From Desulfobacterales bacterium (GTDB lineage: Bacteria; Desulfobacterota; Desulfobacteria; Desulfobacterales; 4be13), in assembly GCA_029940115.1 (NCBI GenBank), contig JAOZRQ010000501.1:1-5217 (forward strand): a DNA stretch of 5,217 nt, written 5' to 3'. Of the stretch, positions 1-5,211 are shown in pieces. The translations under genes were made by a program, and so were the position numbers. Every line of letters begins with the position of its first letter. The stretch's first letter is position 1. The notes beneath the pieces are model-generated. The model searched no databases and had not been told where the DNA came from. It saw only the letters and a program-made list of their open reading frames with translations.

Positions 1-265
1 AGCGGAGGGTCGTGCGGAGATCAATGGACAGTTCGAGCGTGTCCCCGCCTTCGGGACCTTTTGACACGCCGGCCCTGCCGATGACATGGTCCGCCGACGC
101 CTCATACGCGTCGGTGCCGTTCATGTCCTCAAAGAGGATGACCTCGTAGGCCCTCCTCACCGCGGTGGTGCCGTGGTTGGCGATGGTGACGCTTGCGGTC
201 CCGGTGAGTTCGAGGGTCTGGGTGTCCGCCGGGTCCGAAAGGCTGATGCCCAGAGGCTCCAGATC
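1..265 (-). other. CARDB-like domain, truncated at window edge, residues 1648-1735
   Basis: The segment shows DLEPLGISL, then VTIANHGTTAV (1673-1683) and EVILFEDMNGTDAYE (1688-1702). A strand-N-x-G-x-x-x-V followed by a V-x-L-F-x-D-x-(D/N)-G segment is typical of CARDB (cell-adhesion-related in bacteria) domains. The last residues LELSIDLRTTLR begin the next strand, and the remainder is outside the window. The call is moderate because the domain is incomplete. Confidence 0.65.
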
Positions 266-3200
266 CGCATCCGTGACCCGGATCGTCACATCGGCCGCGG
301 ACGTGCCCCCGGTCCCCACGGAGGTGATGGTGTATGTGACGGTGCTCTCCGGATGAATGATCTCGGACCCGTCTTCATGAACTGTGCCGATGCCATTGTT
401 GAGATACGCGCTCTCCGCATCGGAAAACGTCCAGGAGAGGGTGGACGCCTCACCTCGCAACACCGTCTGCGGGTCCGCGGCGATGCGGACGGTCAGCGGG
501 GAGAAGGTGAGGTTGACCGTCTCCCCCGTGCGCCTCCCGGGCTCGGAGAGGGAGGTGTGGGCGGAGGCGTGCGCGGTGACGGTGTGAAGATCGTCCGCCG
601 GCAGATCCGGGACCTCGTAATGGCCGAGTGCGTCCGTGACCGACGCGGTCCGGAAATCCGAGGACTCCGACCCGATCTCCACCGTGCGGCCCCCAAGTCC
701 CCTTCCGTCCGCATCCCGCACCCAGCCGCGGATCGAGCCGCCGGCGTCGAGATGGAGGTTGACCGAGGTTCCGGGGGACTGGCCGGTCCTTCCCCGGATC
801 AGATATCCGTCCGCGGTGACCCTCAGCTCATAGTCGGATGCGTCCGGCAGGCCGTCCATCTCCCAGACGCCGTCGGGGCCGGCCGTTGTCCGGGTCCAGA
901 ATCCGGTGCTCGCGGAATGCGCCTCGACCTGCGCGCCGGGGATCGGCAGGCTGCCGTCGCTGTTGCGAACCTGTCCCCGGATCACGGAGTTCTCATCCCT
1001 TCCCATCAGGATGATCTCCCGGGTGACCTCCCCGTCCCGTCTGAAGGAGAGGGGCTCGGCGAAGTCCGCATGGGGCGAGTCGGTCCCGGGTTGGGCGGCG
1101 AGTGTGTGTGGCTGATCCTTGAGACAGGTTCCGGAGATGTCATATTGCCCGTCCGGGCCTGTGACATCCTCTCCGGCCGGGGAGCCGTCCGGTGACAGCA
1201 GTGAGACCGGAACGTCGGCCACCGGGTCGCCGTGGGCGTCCCTCACCGTGCCCCGGATGCGGACGGTGACATCCGTCCCCGAGACCCTGACCGACGCGTC
1301 GGCGGTGTTCTCGCTGAACGCCCGCCTGCCGCCGCCGCCCCCGGTGTCGGCGGTCTCCCCTGCCGTGCCCGTGGACATGTCCCAGGCCCGGAAGGTGAGC
1401 GCGGGGGTGATGCGGCTCTCGGTGAGGGGTTCCGGAACGAACCGGATCCGGTGCGCGTCATCCGCGAGGAGCAGGCGGGCGTTCCAGTCCGCGACGTCGT
1501 CCAGGTCCCGCCATCCCGCACCGCCATCCTCGGAATGCTGCCATGCCCCCCTGCGGTTGTCCGCGGCGGTGACCGCGATGCCCCGGACCGGGGAGCCGTC
1601 CGCAAGCCCCACGGAGCCGTCTGCGATGATCTCGGCGACGCTGTCCCCGTTGTTCGCCGTCTCCCGCTCGGTGATCGGCGTGAGGGTCGCGGAGAGGGAG
1701 GAGAGGATCGGCGCCTCATGGGGGGCCACAAAGATCACGAACTCCCGCTCGAGGGTGTCCCCGTCCTTGTCCGTGGTCCGGATGCCCACCGTGTGGCGTT
1801 CCCTCATGTCGAGGTCAAGCACGGCCGCGGTCTCAAGGATGTCCCCATCCAGGGAGAAGTGGGCGTTGTCCGGATATCCGGTCCCGATCAGCTCATACCC
1901 ATACTCGCCCTCACCCTCCGGGTCCTCGGGATCCGTGCTGGTGAGAATGCCGACCGGCGTGCCGGCCGGCCGCCGCTCAGCCACCTCCCTGCCGCTGAGA
2001 AGGATGTCGGTGGGCGGATAGGTCACATCCTCGAGGAGGATGACGAAGCTCTCCTCGTATGTGCCGCCCCGGCCGTCGTCGGTGCGCACCCGGATGTCAT
2101 GGGTGTGACTCATGGTCTCGTAGTCGAGTTCATAGCGGGTGGTGAGGGTGTCCCCCCCAATGCGGAAGAGGTTGTTGTCGTCACACCCCTCACCAATGAC
2201 GAGGGTGTATGTGTGGGTCTCGTCGAGATCGGGGTCTCCCGATGTGGTGAGGGTTCCCACCTCGGTGCCGGCCGGTCCCTCGGGGGTGCGGTTGTGGCTC
2301 AGAACGAGCCCCGTGGGCGCCTCGTTGACATCCTTGATGGTGATGGTGAGAAGCTCGAGGCAGGATCCCCCGCCGGCGTCATTGCAACGCACATGAACCG
2401 TATAGGTGTCCCGGGTCTCATGGTCGAAGACGGCCTTTGTTGTGAGGTGCGTCCGATTGTTTTCGGCGACAATGTCAAAGAGGTTTCTGTCCAAGGATCC
2501 CCCGGTCGGATGGATGACCAGGTGAAAGGCATGGGTGTCCCCCGCGTCCGGGTCCTTGACAGTGAGCCTGCCGACCCGGGCGCCGGCCGGCTTGTCCTCA
2601 GCCAGACTCACCGATGTCCGGCCGTTCAGCCTGATCCTTTCCGGGGGATCGTTCATGTCATTGATGGTGACAGGCAGTTGCCTTTCAAGAAATTTCCCCT
2701 TGGAGTCCGTCGCGCGGACCCGGATGCTGAGACTGTTCCCTGCCTCGTAGTCAAATGGGGCCATGGTGATGAGGTCGGCACCGTCAATCTGGAAAGACCC
2801 ATTGTCCGTGGCCCCCTCTCCGGGAACCAGCGTGCATGTGTGGGTCTCCCCCGCGTCCTGGTCCGCGGCCGACAGGGTTCCGACAACGGTTCCCAGCACC
2901 GCCCCCTCGTTCACGGTGGCGGGGTCAAGGGTGATGTCCGAGGGCGGGTCATTGGCATCGTTCACGCTCACGGCAAAGGCTCTTTCAAGGAAGGCCCCGC
3001 GGTTGTCGGTCACCCGCACCCGGATGGTGCGGCTGGTCCCGGCCTCATGGTCGAGAGCTTCCTCCGTCATCAGGCGGGTCCCGTCAATCTTGAAACGGCC
3101 ATTGTCGTCGGCCCCCTCGCCCTGAACCAGGGTGAACGTGTGCGTGTCATCGGGATCCGGGTCGGAGGGGGTCAGCTCCCCGACGACGGTGTCGGCCGGC

Positions 3201-5206
3201 TCGTTCTCGGCCACGCTCCCCGGGTCCAGGCTGATGTCATCCGGCGGGTCGTTCGCGTCGGTCACGGCCACGACCAATTGTTTTTCAAAGGATGCGCCGG
3301 CGTTGTCGGTCACGCGGATGCGGATGGTGTGACCCGCCTGGGTCTCATGGTCAAAGATTTCCCCTGTCACGAGGGTGTTCCCGTCAATCTCAAAAAGGCC
3401 GTTGTCATCGGCGCCCTCCCCCGGGACCAGGGTGAACGTGTGGGTGTCCTCGGGTTCGGTGTCGGACGCGATCAGCTCGCCCACGACGGTGTCGGCCGGC
3501 TGGTTTTCGGGAACACTCCCGGGATCCAGGCCGATGTCGTCCGGCGGGTCGTTGACGTCAATGACCGTGATGTCGAACTGCCTGACGAGGACCGCCCCCT
3601 TGCTGTCGGCCACGCCCACCCGGACAGGGTATGTCTCCTGGGTCTCATGATCGAGAACGAGCGCGGTCACAAGGGAACTGCCGGAGATGGCAAAGGTCTG
3701 TCCACCGGAGAGCAGGGCGTATGTGTGAATGTCATCGGTGTCAGAATCGACCGTGTCAAAGGTCCCCACGACCGTGCCCGCGGGTTCCCTCTCGTTCACG
3801 CCAGTGATGGTCAGGGTGATCCCTGTGGGCGGATGGTTGGGGGGACAGGTCAGGTCCGTCCCTCTCATGAGGTCAATGCCGCCCAGCCATGTCCGGATCG
3901 CCGCGTCCTCGGGCACACACATCGCGGTGTTGCCGAATCCGAACTCGGTCAGCGACAGGGCTGTCAGCTCGGGCGGCAACGGTCCTGACAGGGGCGCGTT
4001 GTCGTCGAGTCTGAGCACGGCCAGACTGGTCAGGGTCCCCAGTTCGAAGAGGATGGGCCACTCAAGTTGGTTGTGGCTCAGGTTGAGATACTCGAGTCCG
4101 GTCAGCTCGCCCAGCCCGGGCAGCGCGGTCAGTTGGTTGCCGCAGAGCCGGAGTTCCCTGAGACCGCCCAGGGTGCCGAGCCCGGACACGGCGGTCAGCT
4201 GGTTGTTGCAGAGCCATATCTGCTCCAGTTGGTCCAGGCCGGTCAGGTCGGCCTCGCCGGTCAGTTGGTTGCATGCGAGGGAGAGGAACCCAAGATGGGA
4301 CAGATTGGCCAGTTCCGGCGGGATCTCCCCATCCAGGTGGTTTCCTGGGAGGTCGATCATGGCGACATGGCCGTCAGCGCATTCCACGCCGCGCCAGCAT
4401 CTGTTGGCCGGGATCTTCGCACATGGGGTGGTCGTCCTTTTCCAGCCGGCGCGAAACTTCCAGTTGTCCCCGTCTGTGTGGTCATACAGCGCGACCAGGG
4501 CCTCGCACTCCTCCTCGGGGATGTCGGTCACGCTCTCGCAGGTGAACTCGCCATCACAGATCACCGTGCGCAGGTAGTAGGATATGGGCGGGCCGACAAA
4601 TGAAAAGATGGTGTCCAGCCAGTTCTGAAAATCGGGATCTCCGGGTTCGCATATCTCGGTGTCACTGAAACAGAGGAAGGTCAGGTTCTCCAGGTTCATC
4701 AGGTCAGGGGGGAGGCGTCCCGCCAAGTCGGGGTTGCCCCTCAGGCAGAGTCTCTCCAGACGGGTCAGATTCGCCAGCTCGGCGGGGAGGGTCCCGCCCA
4801 GGTTGTTCGAACTCAGGCTGAGTCGCCTCAGACCGGTCAGTGTGCCGATTCCCGGGGGGATGGTCCCGGTCAGGTCGTTGGCGCTCAGGTCGAGGTTCTC
4901 CAGACCTGTCAGGTTTCCCAGATCAGGAGGGAGGGTCCCGGTCAGGTTGTTTCGGTTCAGGCAGAGTGTCGTCACCCGACCCTCCTCACATTCCACGCCA
5001 CACCAGTCACAGGGGGTGTCTGAGACCAGCCAGCCGGCGTTGTCGGCCCAGTTGTCCCCGTCCGTGCTGTTGTAAAGACTCACCAAGGCCTCACATTCCT
5101 CTTGTGAGATTTCTGTCACCGGACCACAGTCATACGCCCAAGCCGGAGACATCGCACCGCATGCCACCATCAGGACAACCGCCATGACAACCTGTCTCTT
5201 TTTCAT
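1..5206 (-). CDS. Giant modular exported LRR/cadherin-repeat protein, 3' partial
   Basis: This is one uninterrupted minus-strand frame of 1735 codons with no stop before the window edge, so the C-terminus is missing. The ATG at 5206-5204 is chosen because AGGGGG lies five bases upstream and because it gives a KKR-led signal peptide ending AWA. Later in-frame Met codons (residues 8, 13, 19) would destroy that peptide. Domain order is: signal peptide, two cap-LRR modules, seven cadherin-like repeats, a RFVP/FRAWD module, three carboxypeptidase-regulatory-like domains, an Ig-like domain and the start of a CARDB-like domain. Families of this kind bind protein, carbohydrate or calcium outside the cell. 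I see no enzyme motif. I infer a cell-surface or secreted adhesion or matrix protein, and the partner is unknown. Codons strongly favour G or C in third position throughout, with no break between domains that would suggest a frameshift. I do not recognise a named gene. The reading frame is near certain and the role is only inferred. Confidence 0.96.
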   Translation of the reverse strand, partial: MKKRQVVMAVVLMVACGAMSPAWAYDCGPVTEISQEECEALVSLYNSTDGDNWADNAGWLVSDTPCDWCGVECEEGRVTTLCLNRNNLTGTLPPDLGNLTGLENLDLSANDLTGTIPPGIGTLTGLRRLSLSSNNLGGTLPAELANLTRLERLCLRGNPDLAGRLPPDLMNLENLTFLCFSDTEICEPGDPDFQNWLDTIFSFVGPPISYYLRTVICDGEFTCESVTDIPEEECEALVALYDHTDGDNWKFRAGWKRTTTPCAKIPANRCWRGVECADGHVAMIDLPGNHLDGEIPPELANLSHLGFLSLACNQLTGEADLTGLDQLEQIWLCNNQLTAVSGLGTLGGLRELRLCGNQLTALPGLGELTGLEYLNLSHNQLEWPILFELGTLTSLAVLRLDDNAPLSGPLPPELTALSLTEFGFGNTAMCVPEDAAIRTWLGGIDLMRGTDLTCPPNHPPTGITLTITGVNEREPAGTVVGTFDTVDSDTDDIHTYALLSGGQTFAISGSSLVTALVLDHETQETYPVRVGVADSKGAVLVRQFDITVIDVNDPPDDIGLDPGSVPENQPADTVVGELIASDTEPEDTHTFTLVPGEGADDNGLFEIDGNTLVTGEIFDHETQAGHTIRIRVTDNAGASFEKQLVVAVTDANDPPDDISLDPGSVAENEPADTVVGELTPSDPDPDDTHTFTLVQGEGADDNGRFKIDGTRLMTEEALDHEAGTSRTIRVRVTDNRGAFLERAFAVSVNDANDPPSDITLDPATVNEGAVLGTVVGTLSAADQDAGETHTCTLVPGEGATDNGSFQIDGADLITMAPFDYEAGNSLSIRVRATDSKGKFLERQLPVTINDMNDPPERIRLNGRTSVSLAEDKPAGARVGRLTVKDPDAGDTHAFHLVIHPTGGSLDRNLFDIVAENNRTHLTTKAVFDHETRDTYTVHVRCNDAGGGSCLELLTITIKDVNEAPTGLVLSHNRTPEGPAGTEVGTLTTSGDPDLDETHTYTLVIGEGCDDNNLFRIGGDTLTTRYELDYETMSHTHDIRVRTDDGRGGTYEESFVILLEDVTYPPTDILLSGREVAERRPAGTPVGILTSTDPEDPEGEGEYGYELIGTGYPDNAHFSLDGDILETAAVLDLDMRERHTVGIRTTDKDGDTLEREFVIFVAPHEAPILSSLSATLTPITERETANNGDSVAEIIADGSVGLADGSPVRGIAVTAADNRRGAWQHSEDGGAGWRDLDDVADWNARLLLADDAHRIRFVPEPLTESRITPALTFRAWDMSTGTAGETADTGGGGGRRAFSENTADASVRVSGTDVTVRIRGTVRDAHGDPVADVPVSLLSPDGSPAGEDVTGPDGQYDISGTCLKDQPHTLAAQPGTDSPHADFAEPLSFRRDGEVTREIILMGRDENSVIRGQVRNSDGSLPIPGAQVEAHSASTGFWTRTTAGPDGVWEMDGLPDASDYELRVTADGYLIRGRTGQSPGTSVNLHLDAGGSIRGWVRDADGRGLGGRTVEIGSESSDFRTASVTDALGHYEVPDLPADDLHTVTAHASAHTSLSEPGRRTGETVNLTFSPLTVRIAADPQTVLRGEASTLSWTFSDAESAYLNNGIGTVHEDGSEIIHPESTVTYTITSVGTGGTSAADVTIRVTDADLEPLGISLSDPADTQTLELTGTASVTIANHGTTAVRRAYEVILFEDMNGTDAYEASADHVIGRAGVSKGPEGGDTLELSIDLRTTLR
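266..496 (-). other. Bacterial Ig-like beta domain, residues 1571-1647
   Basis: The segment starts LTVRIAADPQTVLRGEASTL, has a central tryptophan at 1592 (LSWTFSDAESAYLNNGIG), then VTYTITSVGTGG (1623-1634) and a final strand VTIRVTD (1640-1646). This is the common exported-protein module in which 'sxxxGxSxxLxW' is followed by 'YTITaxGxGGtxxxxvxvxV'. It is likely a structural spacer with an immunoglobulin-like fold. Confidence 0.75.
497..739 (-). other. Carboxypeptidase-regulatory-like domain 3, residues 1490-1570
   Basis: This is the third copy, starting GSIRGWVRDADGRGLGGRTV and continuing with DALGHYEVPDLP (1525-1536) and a closing strand VNLTFSP (1564-1570). It is shorter than copies 1 and 2. 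It joins directly to the Ig-like domain. Confidence 0.82.
740..994 (-). other. Carboxypeptidase-regulatory-like domain 2, residues 1405-1489
   Basis: This is the second copy of the fold, with IRGQVRNSDGSLPIPGAQVE (1409-1428), GPDGVWEMDGLP (1443-1454) and YELRVTADGY (1459-1468). It follows the first domain with only a few residues between them, so the three domains probably form a rigid stalk. Confidence 0.85.
1001..1273 (-). other. Carboxypeptidase-regulatory-like domain 1, residues 1312-1402
   Basis: The domain has the family signature: a leading strand IRGTVRDAHGDPVADVPVSL (1317-1336), a turn GPDGQYDISG (1350-1359) and a closing strand before REIILMG. These transthyretin-like beta sandwiches are common spacers and binding modules in exported bacterial proteins. 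They do not have catalytic activity themselves. Cys1361 is the only cysteine in the C-terminal part seen here. Confidence 0.82.
1280..1717 (-). other. RFVP/FRAWD beta module, residues 1164-1309
   Basis: Landmarks are NNGDSVAEI (1186-1194), GIAVTAADNRRGAWQHSEDG (1209-1228), GW (1231-1232), RLLLADDAHRIRFVPEP (1244-1260), FRAWDMSTGTAG (1272-1283) and a five-glycine run (1289-1293). The pattern is familiar from giant bacterial surface proteins, where a W-x-Y/H-S-x-D-G-G segment is followed by LLL-x-D-x-x-RIRFVP and FRAWD and sits between cadherin-like or VCBS-type repeats. I cannot give it a family name with confidence. The glycine run probably acts as a flexible joint before the next beta domains. 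Confidence 0.7.
1712..2011 (-). repeat. Cadherin-like repeat 7, residues 1066-1165
   Basis: This is the last and most decayed unit of the array. It retains AERRPAGTPVGIL, an acidic run DPEDPEGEGE, DNAHFSLDGD and TTDKDGD. The LDxE motif is LDLDM, and the closing linker is APHEAP rather than DxNDPP. It marks the transition from the cadherin-like rod to the following module. Confidence 0.8.
2012..2314 (-). repeat. Cadherin-like repeat 6, residues 965-1065
   Basis: This is 101 residues with PEGPAGTEVGTL, DPDLDETHTYTL, GEGCDDNNLFRI, LDYET and RTDDGRGG. The closing linker is DVTYPP instead of DxNDPP, so the Asn and Asp that contribute to the inter-domain calcium site are lost. Cys1008 is unpaired within the repeat. 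Confidence 0.86.
2315..2641 (-). repeat. Cadherin-like repeat 5, residues 856-964
   Basis: At 109 residues this is the longest unit, with extra residues around 899-917. It keeps AEDKPAGARVG, DPDAGDTH, FDHET and a closing DVNEAP. The DxG loop reads CNDAGGGSC, with Cys941 and Cys949 close enough to form a local disulfide that could staple the loop. This is seen in no other repeat. Confidence 0.88.
2642..2941 (-). repeat. Cadherin-like repeat 4, residues 756-855
   Basis: This unit keeps the exact 100-residue length of repeats 2 and 3 but has diverged further. Motifs are NEGAVLGTVVGTL, DQDAGETHTCTL, GEGATDNGSFQID, FDYEA, RATDSKG and DMNDPP. The single Cys791 replaces a hydrophobic position of the beta strand. 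Confidence 0.9.
2942..3241 (-). repeat. Cadherin-like repeat 3, residues 656-755
   Basis: This is again exactly 100 residues. Motifs are AENEPADTVVGEL, DPDPDDTHTFTL, GEGADDNGRFKID, LDHEA, RVTDNRG and DANDPP. The nucleotide sequence shares long identical stretches with repeat 2 at an exact 300-base offset, indicating a relatively recent tandem duplication. Confidence 0.92.
3242..3541 (-). repeat. Cadherin-like repeat 2, residues 556-655
   Basis: This unit is exactly 100 residues (300 bp). Motifs in order are PENQPADTVVGEL, DTEPEDTHTFTL, GEGADDNGLFEID, FDHET, RVTDNAG and DANDPP. It is the closest relative of repeat 3: by hand alignment without gaps 68 of 100 residues match. All calcium-type acidic motifs are present. 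Confidence 0.92.
3542..3838 (-). repeat. Cadherin-like repeat 1, residues 457-555
   Basis: This opens the beta-sandwich array after the LRR region. It has the N-terminal E-x-PAGTVVG strand, an acidic VDSDTDD segment, the LDHET motif (equivalent to LDxE of cadherins), VADSKG (the DxG loop) and the closing DVNDPP. These acidic motifs bind calcium between adjacent domains in cadherins. It lacks the GEGADDNG insertion seen in repeats 2 and 3, so it is a more divergent copy. Confidence 0.87.
3872..4366 (-). repeat. Leucine-rich repeats of module 2 with C-terminal cap, residues 281-445
   Basis: Units begin at residues 281, 305, 327, 349, 371 and 395, with a final cap unit at 419. The first and the last two full units are 24 residues with plant-type GxIPxxL or related ends. 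The three middle units shorten to 22 residues (LRELRLCGNQLTALPGLGEL) and resemble SDS22-like or general bacterial repeats. The cap FGNTAMCVP-x-D followed by RTWLGGI parallels the end of module 1. Cys312, Cys333 and Cys355 fall at or next to the position before the conserved Asn of successive units. A short linker ending DLTCPPNHPP leads into the cadherin-like array. Confidence 0.88.
4379..4543 (-). other. LRR N-terminal cap of module 2, residues 222-276
   Basis: This segment repeats the first cap: C-x2-VT-x-I-x2-EECEALV-x-LY-x2-TDGDNW, then AGW, TPC and GVEC. Cys223, Cys234, Cys262, Cys270 and Cys276 correspond to Cys27, Cys38, Cys66, Cys69 and Cys73. It has a seven-residue insertion between TPC and the next Cys (AKIPANR). 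The clear match to the first cap, 196 residues earlier, shows that cap and repeats were duplicated as a unit. Confidence 0.85.
4595..4975 (-). repeat. Leucine-rich repeats of module 1 with C-terminal cap, residues 78-204
   Basis: Repeat units start at residues 78, 102, 126 and 150. The first three are exactly 24 residues (72 bp) and the fourth is 25. They follow LxxLxLxxNxLxGxLPxxLxxLxx, the plant-specific LRR class, for example LDLSANDLTGTIPPGIGTL. A degenerate final unit at 175-204 carries FSDTEIC, P-D and NWLDTI, which acts as a C-terminal cap and recurs in module 2. LRR arrays form curved solenoids that bind other proteins or sugars. The ligand here cannot be read from sequence. Confidence 0.88.
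4988..5131 (-). other. LRR N-terminal cap of module 1, residues 26-73
   Basis: Residues 33-73 contain EECEALVSLYNSTDGDNW, then AGW, then TPC, CDWC and GVEC. This matches the N-terminal cap (LRRNT_2 type) that precedes plant-type leucine-rich repeats and is also found in large bacterial exported proteins. Cys27, Cys38, Cys66, Cys69 and Cys73 all have counterparts in the second cap. Cys66 and Cys73 are the usual disulfide candidates of this cap. The cap shields the hydrophobic end of the LRR solenoid. Confidence 0.85.
5135..5206 (-). other. Sec signal peptide, residues 1-24
   Basis: The N-terminus has a basic n-region (MKKR), a hydrophobic core of about 14 residues (VVMAVVLMVACGAM, residues 6-19) and a polar c-region SPAWA. 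The A-W-A before Tyr25 fits a type I signal peptidase site. Export across the inner membrane is therefore expected. A weaker alternative is a lipoprotein site at Cys16 (MVAC), but Met at the -3 position is unusual and the hydrophobic core would then be very short. Confidence 0.9.
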
Positions 5207-5211
5207 CTTTT

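Noticed and set aside
86..1195. A 369-codon plus-strand open frame
   Set aside because: It lies in the same codon-aligned antisense register. The minus strand here encodes recognisable carboxypeptidase-regulatory-like, Ig-like and CARDB-like domains. The plus-strand product has low-complexity Gly/Arg-rich composition.
493..1731. Minus-strand open frames at 493-714 and 1243-1731
   Set aside because: They are out of frame with the main gene and are Arg/Ser/Pro-rich, as expected of shifted frames in G+C-rich coding DNA.
1119..2021. A 300-codon plus-strand open frame
   Set aside because: Its product is a Ser/Pro/Arg-rich translation typical of an off-frame reading of G+C-rich DNA. It overlaps well supported minus-strand domains and I see no convincing domain in it.
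2642..3541. Regular 300-bp repeats as a CRISPR or satellite array
   Set aside because: The period is three times 100 codons, the frame is kept throughout and each unit encodes a cadherin-like domain. The repeats are therefore protein-domain repeats.
1232..3988. A 918-codon plus-strand open frame
   Set aside because: It is codon-aligned antisense to the minus-strand gene. Its product has no recognisable domain and its repeats mirror the cadherin-like repeats. The minus-strand translation has a clear signal peptide and an ordered series of known domains over the same DNA.
3729..4603. Plus-strand open frames of 282 and 178 codons over the LRR region
   Set aside because: Their internal repeats (for example recurring QLV and GQLV) are the reverse reading of the LRR units. 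No independent domain is visible.
4600..4975. 72-bp repeats as a DNA-level regulatory repeat
   Set aside because: The units correspond exactly to 24-residue leucine-rich repeats with conserved Leu and Asn positions, so coding constraint explains them.
5135..5206. Lipoprotein signal with Cys16 as the modified residue
   Set aside because: MVAC is a poor lipobox (Met at -3), and cleavage there would leave a very short hydrophobic core. The AWA site before Tyr25 fits a type I signal peptide better. It is not fully excluded.
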